Both the position numbers and the translations under genes were made by a program. 37,351 nucleotides of DNA from Promethearchaeota archaeon (GTDB taxonomy: Archaea > Asgardarchaeota > Lokiarchaeia > Sigyniarchaeales > SOKP01): contig SHMW01000003.1 of the NCBI GenBank assembly GCA_008080735.1, forward strand, positions 87,220-124,570, written 5' to 3'. Position 1 is the stretch's first letter; each line of letters begins with the position of its first letter. Below the pieces are notes generated by a model that saw nothing but the letters and a program-made list of their open reading frames with translations, had not been told where the DNA came from and did not search any database. Below are positions 1-7,433 of the stretch, piece by piece.

Positions 1-410
1 TGATCATGCTGGTGTTCTCGCCTATATTCATCATCAGCTTCGGTATGGATTTTTTCAACCCCATAACCTTTTCCTGCTCCCGGCGCACAAAGACTCTCTC
101 CACCTTCTAAATCCCCGTTTTTGATCTTTTCTATAACGTCATCTATGGTCCCTTGAATTCCCATAATTACATTAATTCCATATTGTTCGAAAAATTGAAC
201 TGCTCGTCTTCCCATCCCTCCAGCAATCATACAATCTGCGCCTTGCTCATTGACAAATTGAGGGATACTTCCGACAGTATGACCTGGATTTGAAAGTATT
301 TCCTTGCTTACCAGCTCCCCATCCTCGATATTCACGAAGGTAAATTGAGGTGCTCGCCCAAAATGAGCAGAAACTCTCCCTCCCTCCGTGCTAATAGCAA
401 ATTTTGTCAA
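1..410 (-). CDS. NifX/NifB-type dinitrogenase iron-molybdenum cofactor-binding family protein, 3' end outside window
   Basis: I translated this from the minus strand. It starts at a TTG (408-410) preceded by a good Shine-Dalgarno, AGGTGAT. The protein opens MTKFAISTEGGRVSAHFGRA, the typical beginning of small NifX/NifB-C-terminal proteins, and continues with IAGGMGRRAVQFFEQYGINV, the conserved glycine-rich core. A His-rich tail (REHQHD) begins at the window edge, so the C-terminus is missing. Family members bind Fe-S or Fe-Mo cluster precursors; in archaea without nitrogenase they are often orphan proteins near ferredoxins or Mrp/ParA ATPases. No nif gene is visible here, so a nitrogen-fixation role is not implied. 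Family is clear; cellular role is unknown. Confidence 0.85.
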   Translation of the reverse strand, partial: MTKFAISTEGGRVSAHFGRAPQFTFVNIEDGELVSKEILSNPGHTVGSIPQFVNEQGADCMIAGGMGRRAVQFFEQYGINVIMGIQGTIDDVIEKIKNGDLEGGESLCAPGAGKGYGVEKIHTEADDEYRREHQHD

Positions 411-588
411 ATAATATCACCTTTTATTGATCTTCTTATAATAAAAAGTTAAAACTGAATTAAAAACTTTATCGAATCATTATTCATAAACAAGCAAAAT
501 GGCAGAGCTTAGTTTGTTATGAAATATAATCATTATATATTAAATTAGAAAAAATTTTTAGTTCTTAAACACATAATCTATCATTAAT
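411..588. promoter_or_regulatory. AT-rich intergenic region upstream of the NifX-type gene
   Basis: This spacer separates the minus-strand NifX-type gene from the plus-strand TGA-containing ORF. It must hold the promoters for both. Several TATA-like A/T runs are present (for example around 530-545), but none can be singled out. No other gene is seen. Confidence 0.3.
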
Positions 589-729
589 ATGCAAAAAATA
601 GACGAAAAAGAAGAGCAAAAGGAAATTGACTTTCATTGTACTGGTTGAGGTATTATTGATGGGATCATATATTGCGTTCGAAAAGTAAAACAATGGAAAA
701 AAAACAAAAAAACTGAAGAAAAAGAGTAA
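589..729 (+). CDS. 46-codon ORF with in-frame TGA at codon 20 (candidate selenoprotein, or a broken small gene)
   Basis: From ATG 589 the frame reads MQKIDEKEEQKEIDFHCTG, meets TGA at 646-648, then continues GIIDGIIYCVRKVKQWKKNK to a TAA at 727-729. Both sides look like protein: charged N-terminus, a Cys-containing core, Lys-rich tail. The TGA sits exactly where it would complete a C-x-x-U motif (Cys-Thr-Gly-TGA), the geometry of redox-active selenoproteins in which Sec replaces the second Cys of CxxC. Selenocysteine use is documented in some Asgard archaea. A folded RNA begins three bases after the stop, where an archaeal SECIS would sit. Alternatives are a nonsense-mutated pseudogene or a chance ORF. 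No homologue is recognised. Confidence 0.35.
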
Positions 730-731
730 AA

Positions 732-795
732 AATCTCAAGGATTAGGCTATAAATGCTAGGGTCTAATTTATCGGTTCCGCATGAACCCGAGATT
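732..795 (+). ncRNA. Potential three-way-junction RNA structure in the 3' region of the TGA-containing ORF
   Basis: An outer stem AATCTC (732-737) pairs with GAGATT (790-795). Inside lie two hairpins: ATTAG (742-746) with CTAAT (764-768), and GGTTC (774-778) with GAACC (784-788) around a five-base loop. The pairing was found by eye. This could be a SECIS-like element, a regulatory RNA or a processed 3' UTR. It does not match the simple single-hairpin archaeal SECIS closely, so the identity is open. Confidence 0.3.
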
Positions 796-896
796 AATAT
801 TTTTATTAAATAAAATAAATTTTTTTAAAGAATCCTTCTTGATTGATTAATAGAAGCAATGTTTTAATAATTACAAATAACGTGAGATTGAATAAA

Positions 897-1052
897 ATGG
901 TAAAATGTGAAGAATTAAAAAAGGGCGATGTTTTTGTATGCCCTGATTGTGGATTAGAACTGACTGTAAGCGAAGCTTGTGATTGTGCCGAAGAAGGAGC
1001 ATGCTCGGAACAAGGTTTTGTCTGTTGTGGCACGGCAATGAAAAAGAAATAG
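897..1052 (+). CDS. Desulforedoxin-like small Cys-rich metal-binding protein, 51 aa
   Basis: The start is placed at ATG 897, preceded by GTGAG at Shine-Dalgarno distance; an upstream in-frame ATG at 843 would add 18 residues that look like translated intergenic DNA. The protein begins MVKCEELKKGDVFVCPDCG and contains a C-P-D-C knuckle, a C-D-C pair and a final V-C-C-G motif, followed by a short basic tail. The CPxCG plus late CCG arrangement resembles the desulforedoxin/desulfoferrodoxin N-domain, which binds one iron or zinc through four Cys. There are more Cys than one site needs. It is probably a soluble redox or metal-handling mini-protein. It is a single gene with no obvious partner. Confidence 0.7.
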   Translation: MVKCEELKKGDVFVCPDCGLELTVSEACDCAEEGACSEQGFVCCGTAMKKK

Positions 1053-1217
1053 AATAAATTCACCAAAACGTGTTCTAAAAATCTAAATTTTATTCCTTTT
1101 TATATCTGTTTTTTTTTTTTATTTTCTTAGTAAATTATCTTGATCTGTTGGATTGAGAATAAGAAAAAAATAGGAAATAATAGAATGATGCATAAAATAA
1201 CTAAAACAACTGATAAG

Positions 1218-2612
1218 CTATATATCTTGGTTTTGAGGTCCTTCTCCGACCTTGCGATAAATGAATCCTAAGTTTTCAACGTCTTTTTTATCAAAAATGT
1301 TTCTTCCATCGATTATGATGGGGGTTCGCATCTTTTTTTTAATCTCTTCTAAATTTAGATCGTAATATTGTTTATGATTCGTGGCAAAGAGTAATACATC
1401 AGAATTCTCAACTGCTTTTTCAATATCATCGGTCAATTCAGTCATGTCGTAATCACGTTTTTTGACATAGGGGTCGTGCGCTATATAGATGATATTATGT
1501 GAATGGTATCGTTTCATGAGGGATTCGATAATATTTTTCGCGGGGGTGTTTCTTGTGTCATCTGTATCTGCTTTATAGGACACTCCCATCAAGGAAACTT
1601 TTATATTATCAACAAATTTACGCGCTTGGCGCAATCCATCTTCCATAAGTTCTACCATATGCTTCGGCATAAAATCATTAAGTTCTCGGCTATATGGGAC
1701 GATTTTTATGCGCGAGCTGAAGTTTTTTTCTGAATAGGCATCATGACCATATAACAGTAGGAATGGGTCCTTAGTTAAACAATGTCCTCCTACACCAGAA
1801 CCTGGATGATGCATCATCCGATCATGTCGATGGTTAATCAATTCAATGATTTCGAATATATTCCGATTGAAATCTTCACAGAGTAAAGCCATTTCATTAG
1901 CAAACGCGATATTGACATCCCGATAGGAATTTTCGATACATTTAGTCAATTCAGCGGTAAGCGTGTCGGTAACTTGTAGCTCCTTTTTGACCACTTTTCC
2001 ATAAAGATGTTTCGCTCTTTTATTTGCTTCCTTACACCCCCCACCAATTACTCGAGGAAAATCAGTGATATATTCTATCAATTTCCCGGGCATAACACGT
2101 TCAAAGGAGAATACGAGGTAAAACTCTTTCCCCCTCTTCATTCCGCTAGCTTTCTCCAGAATTGGTTCCACGATATTATTAGTAGTACCTGGTGCGACGG
2201 TTGATTCGATGATGACCGTGGCACCTTCTTTCAGGTGTTTACCGGCTCTCTCAGATACTGCCTTTAGCGATTCATACATCGGCACTTTGGTATAGAGATC
2301 AATAGGCGTTTGGACATCAATTAACACATAATCGGCGGTATCAACACAATCATATTCTGGGGTCACGTGAAATTTTCCGTTTGTAACCACCCGTTCGATT
2401 AATTCATCCAATCCTGGCTCATCCCCCTCAAATGGATTTTTTCCCGCATTTAACCAATCAATTTTCCATCCGCTACGTTGGGACCGCCTTTGGATACCTG
2501 ATACATAAAAGTTTGGCACATCGGCTAATAATGCCGCCATAGGGATTCCCACATACCCCATCCCAATTACGACAATCTCAGTTTTCTTTTCTTCTTTAGA
2601 CATTTTATACAA
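1218..2612 (-). CDS. Nucleotide-sugar dehydrogenase (UDP-ManNAc/UDP-glucose dehydrogenase family)
   Basis: The enzyme oxidises C6 of an NDP-sugar to the uronic acid in two NAD+-dependent steps, giving acidic sugars for glycans. Visible are the N-terminal Rossmann motif VIGMGYVGIP (residues 15-24), the ESTVAPGT segment (136-143), the ELTK lysine (224) and the active-site Cys278 in GVGGHCLTKDP. The C-terminal UDP-binding domain carries the GVSYKADTDDTRNTP segment. At 464 residues it has normal length. The WecC-like spacing suggests UDP-N-acetylmannosamine as a possible substrate, but substrate cannot be read from the sequence. Start could be Met1 or Met4. It lies 153 bp downstream of a PIG-L deacetylase gene on the same strand, which suggests shared amino-sugar or glycan chemistry. 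Confidence 0.92.
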   Translation of the reverse strand: MYKMSKEEKKTEIVVIGMGYVGIPMAALLADVPNFYVSGIQRRSQRSGWKIDWLNAGKNPFEGDEPGLDELIERVVTNGKFHVTPEYDCVDTADYVLIDVQTPIDLYTKVPMYESLKAVSERAGKHLKEGATVIIESTVAPGTTNNIVEPILEKASGMKRGKEFYLVFSFERVMPGKLIEYITDFPRVIGGGCKEANKRAKHLYGKVVKKELQVTDTLTAELTKCIENSYRDVNIAFANEMALLCEDFNRNIFEIIELINHRHDRMMHHPGSGVGGHCLTKDPFLLLYGHDAYSEKNFSSRIKIVPYSRELNDFMPKHMVELMEDGLRQARKFVDNIKVSLMGVSYKADTDDTRNTPAKNIIESLMKRYHSHNIIYIAHDPYVKKRDYDMTELTDDIEKAVENSDVLLFATNHKQYYDLNLEEIKKKMRTPIIIDGRNIFDKKDVENLGFIYRKVGEGPQNQDI

Positions 2613-2765
2613 ATTCGATCTATATAGATTATTGAATATAGATTTTAATTAATCCTAATACAAAAAGTTTTATTTTGACTACACTATAGAATATAGATTG
2701 CTCTTTAGATTACTATATCTGATTTAAGTAGGTATTTTATATCATAAAACTAAAAATAGGGCATT

Positions 2766-3440
2766 TTAAAAATTGTGATATTTTCCCAAATCATCTAATT
2801 TGAAGACTCCAAATCGCTCCCATTTTTTCTTTTTCATTCTCTCAAAACTTGCTTGAACTGTTGTTATCACAGTTTGGGATTTATATAATTGCAATGCTTG
2901 ATATATTTTCTGATTATAGTCTGAAATATCAATTTTTATTTGTTTTTCTCGAGGAGCTTTGATACTTAAATAAACTGCATATATATAGAACTCAACATCG
3001 GGTATGCCCAATTCTTTAGCTGCGGTAGTAGAGATATTAAACGTTGCTTGATGGTCGGTATGTGGATTATTATTACTCGGAGCGACAATTCTATCCGCAT
3101 CCTTAATGATTGGTTTACACATTTCTATTCCCGTTTCTCTAAAATCCATAACCTGCTGGTCGGGTAATTGAAATTTATGAACATTTTCTTCCGGAATCCC
3201 TAAAAAGCTAATAACCTTATCAATCTCTCTCATACGGATTCCTGCTAAGTCATCTTGTGAGATCTGAGTTTCATTTGTTTCCATTAGTCTGCCCATCCTT
3301 TTTTCAAAAGTGTAGGCAGCTCTTCCATCGGAAATATACACAATTTCAACTTTATGTCCTTCATCCATCCATTTGAGTATGCTTCCGCCCGCCCCGACGA
3401 GCTCATCATCCGGATGTGGCGCAAAAATCACGATTTTCAT
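2766..3440 (-). CDS. PIG-L/LmbE family N-acetylglucosaminyl deacetylase
   Basis: PIG-L enzymes are zinc hydrolases that remove N-acetyl groups from GlcNAc-linked lipids or small molecules. The zinc motif APHPDDE (residues 7-13: His9, Asp11/Asp12) and the second ligand motif PHTDH (126-130) are intact, with GAGG following the first. Length (224 aa) is normal and there is no signal peptide, so it should act in the cytosol. In Eukarya the family member PIG-L acts in GPI anchor synthesis, and in bacteria in mycothiol or bacillithiol synthesis; no further pathway genes are seen here. It is divergent from the GH172-like gene across only 84 bp and upstream of the nucleotide-sugar dehydrogenase. Confidence 0.9.
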   Translation of the reverse strand: MKIVIFAPHPDDELVGAGGSILKWMDEGHKVEIVYISDGRAAYTFEKRMGRLMETNETQISQDDLAGIRMREIDKVISFLGIPEENVHKFQLPDQQVMDFRETGIEMCKPIIKDADRIVAPSNNNPHTDHQATFNISTTAAKELGIPDVEFYIYAVYLSIKAPREKQIKIDISDYNQKIYQALQLYKSQTVITTVQASFERMKKKKWERFGVFKLDDLGKYHNF

Positions 3441-3524
3441 AATTTCTGAATAATCATAAGTTGTTTATATTTATTTAATTTAATAGAATATTTTAAAAAC
3501 TTAAAGGTTGATAATTATTAATAT

Positions 3525-4742
3525 ATGAAGCTCGGGAAATCAAGTTTACATGATATTGCGAAGTTGCGCTCTGATGATGTGAAACGAAGGCGATTGTCAA
3601 GTTATGATATGTATGGAGGGAATCGCGATTGGGTCGAGATCGACCCTGGTCAAACAATTATTTTGGGCGAGTATGAAGGAAGTGGGAGTATTACCCATAT
3701 TTGGTGTACAACAAAATGTTCAGCTAAGAATTATCTAAGACATGCAATTCTCAGAATGTACTGGGATGAAGAACCTGACGATAAGCCCAGCGTCGAAGTA
3801 CCAATCGGAGACTTTTTTGGAATGGGTCATGCAGAACGAAAAAACTTCGTGTCCCTTCCCCTTCAGATGAGTCCGCAGAAGGGAAGAGGATTTAATTGCT
3901 GGTTTCCTATGCCTTTTTCGAAAGGATTTAAAATAACATTAGAGAATGATAATCCTAAAAAGTTTATTCTATATTTCTATATTGATTATGAGATTTATGG
4001 AAAGGGCTTCGAAAATGAGGAGGAATATGGGCGCTTTCATGTCCAATGGCGTCGAGAAAATCCTACGAAACCAAAAGGAATTGATGAGGAGTCTGGAAAA
4101 CAATTTTCCACATTACATCCTTCCGATTTCAATTTCCATGGAGGAAGAAATAGAAATCCATTAGAAGAAAATTACATTATACTAAAAGCGAAAGGAAAGG
4201 GGCATTTTGCCGGATGTCATTTGAATATAGATAATCAAACTTTTATGCCTTGGGCGTACAACTGGCCAGGAGAGGGGGATGATATGATATTTATTGATGA
4301 TAATGTAGATCATGGTATAATCACGCTCCCCGGTACCGGCACTGAAGATTATGTCAATCAAGCTTTTTGCCCTCGTCAAAAATACAGTGCACCTTATCAT
4401 GGTATAATAAAACCTGGCGGATTTAACTTTTATGGAAAGATTACCTATTATCGATACCATATTGAAGATCCGATCTATTTTAACAAAAAAATTGCTGTGA
4501 CTATCGAACACGGCCATGATAACCATAGATCAGATGATTGGAGCAGCACAGCATATTGGTATCAGAGAGAACCCCACGATCATTCGCTTTATCCAGAAAT
4601 GTTAGATAGAGATGGGAGGGAACCTAATAGTCATTTAGCTCATATATTAAGAAAATCTTTTTGTATTTTAATAGTATTAGGAATTGTCGGCTGGTTCGCA
4701 ATCAAGCCGTTGCTAAAATTTATAATTGACATTTTTTTATGA
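3525..4742 (+). CDS. DUF2961 (glycoside hydrolase family 172-like) protein with C-terminal membrane anchor
   Basis: The first about 350 residues have the DUF2961 pattern: an early SSYDMYGGNRDW segment, IWCTTKCS, then IGDFFGMGHAER, GFNCWFPMPF and GTGTEDYVNQAFC, with the conserved Glu in TGTEDY. DUF2961 members characterised as GH172 include alpha-D-arabinofuranosidases and difructose dianhydride-forming enzymes. Residues about 382-405 form a hydrophobic helix at the extreme C-terminus, and no N-terminal signal peptide is visible, so the protein looks tail-anchored. A weak GGTTGAT precedes the ATG. The neighbours are glycan enzymes. The exact substrate and the side of the membrane on which it works are unknown. 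Confidence 0.8.
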   Translation: MKLGKSSLHDIAKLRSDDVKRRRLSSYDMYGGNRDWVEIDPGQTIILGEYEGSGSITHIWCTTKCSAKNYLRHAILRMYWDEEPDDKPSVEVPIGDFFGMGHAERKNFVSLPLQMSPQKGRGFNCWFPMPFSKGFKITLENDNPKKFILYFYIDYEIYGKGFENEEEYGRFHVQWRRENPTKPKGIDEESGKQFSTLHPSDFNFHGGRNRNPLEENYIILKAKGKGHFAGCHLNIDNQTFMPWAYNWPGEGDDMIFIDDNVDHGIITLPGTGTEDYVNQAFCPRQKYSAPYHGIIKPGGFNFYGKITYYRYHIEDPIYFNKKIAVTIEHGHDNHRSDDWSSTAYWYQREPHDHSLYPEMLDRDGREPNSHLAHILRKSFCILIVLGIVGWFAIKPLLKFIIDIFL

Positions 4743-4884
4743 AAAATATTTATTTGTATAATGATTTTTTTGAATTTTCTAAAGTTTTAGGGATATAGCG
4801 CGATCAACTAATTGAGATGAATGAAAAATTGGACTAAAAAATATTAATATATGAATTTCTTTTAGTAATCATGAGGGGAATAAA

Positions 4885-5001
4885 ATGAAATCGAATGATA
4901 TTTTCCTAAATTTTTTAGGAGTTATAGGTATTATTGGATTAATATTTTTAGTGATTATGCTGATAGTTGTTGCTATAGCGATTAATAACGCGATAGGTTA
5001 A
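4885..5001 (+). CDS. 38-residue single-helix membrane peptide
   Basis: This short gene has ATG 4885 preceded by GAGGGG at an ideal Shine-Dalgarno distance and ends with TAA at 4999-5001. It encodes MKSNDIFLNFLGVIGIIGLI followed by more aliphatic residues and a polar INNAIG end. It has one transmembrane segment and a short polar N-terminus. It lies alone between the GH172-like gene and the response regulator. No family is recognised; the strong ribosome binding site is the main argument that it is translated. Confidence 0.55.
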   Translation: MKSNDIFLNFLGVIGIIGLIFLVIMLIVVAIAINNAIG

Positions 5002-5116
5002 TCTTTTTATTGAAAATTTATCTATGTTTTATCTAACCCGTTTTATGTTCTTTTTCATTCTTCGAATAAAAAATAATTCAACTTTCGTCAAATAAAAAAT
5101 TCAAAGAGAAGTAGTT

Positions 5117-5500
5117 TTAGTCTTTATTTAAGATTTCTTTAATCTTTTTGAGCAATTCTTTGCCAGAGAAGGGCTTGGTGATATAATAATCTGCTCCTAA
5201 TCTCTTTCCTTTTTGAATATCTTCGTTAAAACTTTTTACTGTAAAGAGCACAACTACTATATCTTTTAGTTCGTCATCTGTCTTAATGGTTTCTAATACC
5301 TGATATCCACTCATCCCCGGCATCATAATGTCCAAAAGGATTAAAGCTATATCATCACCTTTTTCCTTGATTATTTTCATCGCTTCCTTGCCGTTGCTAC
5401 ACGTAATCGTATTAAAATCCCCCAATTCTAAAAACTTCTTCGTGAGGTTTAGAATATCGGGCTCATCATCTACGACCAATATAGTTTCTTTATCTGGCAT
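5117..5500 (-). CDS. Stand-alone response regulator receiver domain (CheY-like)
   Basis: This is a single receiver domain of 127 residues with all catalytic positions: Asp11/Asp12 (VVDDEPD), phospho-acceptor Asp57 in LILLDIMMPG, Thr87 and Lys109 in ITKPF. There is no output domain. Such proteins relay phosphate from a histidine kinase to a partner protein, or act in chemotaxis-like or phosphorelay steps. No kinase is encoded nearby. It diverges from the methyltransferase gene at 5562/5604. Partner unknown. Confidence 0.92.
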   Translation of the reverse strand: MPDKETILVVDDEPDILNLTKKFLELGDFNTITCSNGKEAMKIIKEKGDDIALILLDIMMPGMSGYQVLETIKTDDELKDIVVVLFTVKSFNEDIQKGKRLGADYYITKPFSGKELLKKIKEILNKD

Positions 5501-5550
5501 TTTCTTTTTCAGTTTAAATTAATGCTCTTCTATTTTTATTAATTATATTT

Positions 5551-5560
5551 TACTTAAATA
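5551..5560 (+). promoter_or_regulatory. TATA-like box before the methyltransferase gene
   Basis: TACTTAAATA matches the archaeal TATA consensus. Transcription would begin about 25 bases downstream, near 5580, after the first ATG (5562). This favours ATG 5604 as the real start of the methyltransferase. Confidence 0.35.
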
Positions 5561-5603
5561 CATGTCATATTTAAATTTTAATCTATTAGAATTTATCTTG
5601 CTC

Positions 5604-6266
5604 ATGACACGAAAAAAAAAATGCATATTACCTCAATTCCCTCATGATTATATCGGTGAGAAAGCGGAAGAGTACAACCAACTTGAATGGATGGAGAGAA
5701 ACCAGAAAAAGACGACTCTTCAATGTGTTGAATATCTTTTTGATCCTAAATTAGGTGAGTATAAGATCAAAAATTTTTCTCATTTTCTAATATTAGATTT
5801 AGGATGTGGCACGGGATTCTCAACCGAAGTATTAATAGATATAGGATATAATGTGGTAGGCATAGACATATTAATGGATATGCTGGAAAAAGCAGTTCAT
5901 AAGACACACAATCTTTCAGAATCCACTATATTTGATCTGCTTTTAGCAAGTATTATACAACCCCCGCTTCGACCTTCCATGTTTCATCATATCATTTCTG
6001 TGTCCGCGTATAATTTTATAACCTACGGGAAAACAGAGATTTCTGAGGTACAGCAGACTTTAAATTCCACTGCGAAGTATTTAAATAGGTTACTTAAAAA
6101 AGAGGGGCGTATAGTTATAGAATTTTATCCAAATAATGACAAAGAATTAAATCTGTTTGTTTCCTCTTTTACTAGGAATAAATTTGACGGATTCTTCATA
6201 AAAAATAATCCCCAGCAAAAGGCAGGAAAGACTTTTTTGCTATTGAAAAAAACCGATGAGATATGA
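5604..6266 (+). CDS. Bud23-like SAM-dependent (rRNA) methyltransferase
   Basis: This is a class I methyltransferase with motif I LDLGCGTGFS, an acidic motif II (GIDILMDML) and a hydrophobic ISVSAYNFI strand. The C-terminal pattern, YPNNDKEL followed about 25 residues later by NNPQQKAGKTFLLL, parallels eukaryotic Bud23/WBSCR22, which ends its fold with YPENSEQL and YPNSAKAKKFYLCL. Bud23 makes m7G in the small-subunit rRNA P-site region with Trm112. That homology is from memory of the family; the substrate here is inference. The start at 5604 (MTRKKKC) is preferred over ATG 5562 because a TATA-like box lies just before 5562. The stop overlaps the next gene by four bases (ATGA), so the two are translationally coupled. 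Confidence 0.72.
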   Translation: MTRKKKCILPQFPHDYIGEKAEEYNQLEWMERNQKKTTLQCVEYLFDPKLGEYKIKNFSHFLILDLGCGTGFSTEVLIDIGYNVVGIDILMDMLEKAVHKTHNLSESTIFDLLLASIIQPPLRPSMFHHIISVSAYNFITYGKTEISEVQQTLNSTAKYLNRLLKKEGRIVIEFYPNNDKELNLFVSSFTRNKFDGFFIKNNPQQKAGKTFLLLKKTDEI

Positions 6267-7390
6267 CCGAGTGCAAATTTTGTGGAAAAAAAGATCAATT
6301 AATTTCTAAGACGCTTCAAGTGTGCAGTGAATGTATTCTTGAGGGAAATTGGGACGAAATTGAAATTCATCTTAATTCTGTCCACTCAAATGTTAGAAGA
6401 ATGGAAAAATTACCTGAACGCCCTCCTTCAATAGATGATGATAAAATGGTGTTTAAGTGTGATTTCTGTATTAATGAATGTTCCTTATCCGAAGATCAAA
6501 CCAGTTATTGTGGCTTACGGAATCTCGCGAAAGCAAAAGAGAATGAATTGCCTCTACCTACTAAATCCAAAGGATATATTCATGGCTACCTGGATGCTAA
6601 CCCGACCAATTGTTGCAATGCGTGGTTTTGTCCTGCGGGTACGTCCAACGGATATCCCATTTATTCTAATTATAACGGTCCGGAATATGGTACATATAGT
6701 TATGCTGCCTTTCTTTATGGATGTTCCTTCAATTGTTTATTTTGCCAAAATTCCTCTCACAAACGAATTTCAAAATCAAAACTTATGAGTGTCGATACCA
6801 TTGTTAATCGATTTATAGAAAATGAAAAAATTACATGTGTATGCTTTTTTGGAGGCACTCCGGAGCCTCAACTTCCATTTACGATAAATATCGCTGAGAA
6901 AATCTTGGAAGAAATGGAAAAAATACCAAATAGGAAAATTCGGTTCTGTTGGGAATGGAATGGAAGCGGTAATCAAAACCTTGTTGAGGAGTGTATGAAA
7001 ATTGCGGTGAAAACAGGTGGAAATATTAAATTTGACTTGAAATCTTTTCATGAGAAGCTTAATTATGCTCTTTGTGGGGTAGGTAATAAAAGAACCTTAG
7101 CAAATTTCAAGTACCTTGGTGAAAAATACTTCGGGACTCGATCAGGAGTGCCCGAAATGAGTGGATGTACCTTATTGGTGCCTGGCTATACCACCCATAA
7201 GGAAGTCGAGCTCATTGCCAAATTTATAAGTAATATCAATCCAGAAATTCCTTACTCCCTTTTAGTGTTTCATCCGGATTATCGGATGTGTGATTTGCCA
7301 ACCACATCCAAAAAAGAAGCGTATAAATCGCTTGAAAAAGCAAAATCCTATCTAGAAAATGTCCATCTAGGAAATCAGTTTTTATTATAA
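6263..7390 (+). CDS. Radical SAM protein of the PflA/AmmeMemoRadiSam type with N-terminal zinc ribbons
   Basis: The radical SAM cluster motif CSFNCLFCQN (Cys154, 158, 161) is followed by FFGGTPEPQL, the SAM-binding GGxPE motif. Before it are CxxC pairs at 4/7 and 21/24, and a CDFCxxxC...YCGLR block (66-86) characteristic of the radical SAM proteins associated with AMMECR1 and Memo, and of PflA-like activases. The fold therefore carries extra metal sites besides the [4Fe-4S]. Function of this group is unresolved. It overlaps the Bud23-like gene by four bases, so both are expected on one mRNA. It is convergent with the 7TM-longin gene. Confidence 0.82.
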   Translation: MTECKFCGKKDQLISKTLQVCSECILEGNWDEIEIHLNSVHSNVRRMEKLPERPPSIDDDKMVFKCDFCINECSLSEDQTSYCGLRNLAKAKENELPLPTKSKGYIHGYLDANPTNCCNAWFCPAGTSNGYPIYSNYNGPEYGTYSYAAFLYGCSFNCLFCQNSSHKRISKSKLMSVDTIVNRFIENEKITCVCFFGGTPEPQLPFTINIAEKILEEMEKIPNRKIRFCWEWNGSGNQNLVEECMKIAVKTGGNIKFDLKSFHEKLNYALCGVGNKRTLANFKYLGEKYFGTRSGVPEMSGCTLLVPGYTTHKEVELIAKFISNINPEIPYSLLVFHPDYRMCDLPTTSKKEAYKSLEKAKSYLENVHLGNQFLL

Positions 7391-7433
7391 TTCCAAATAC
7401 TAAGGCGAAATGAGATGATTTCAGAAATTAAAA

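Noticed and set aside
806..1066. Minus-strand ORF of 86 codons opposite the desulforedoxin-like gene
   Set aside because: It is the complement of a convincing Cys-rich gene; its Ser/Gln/Phe-rich product has no domain character.
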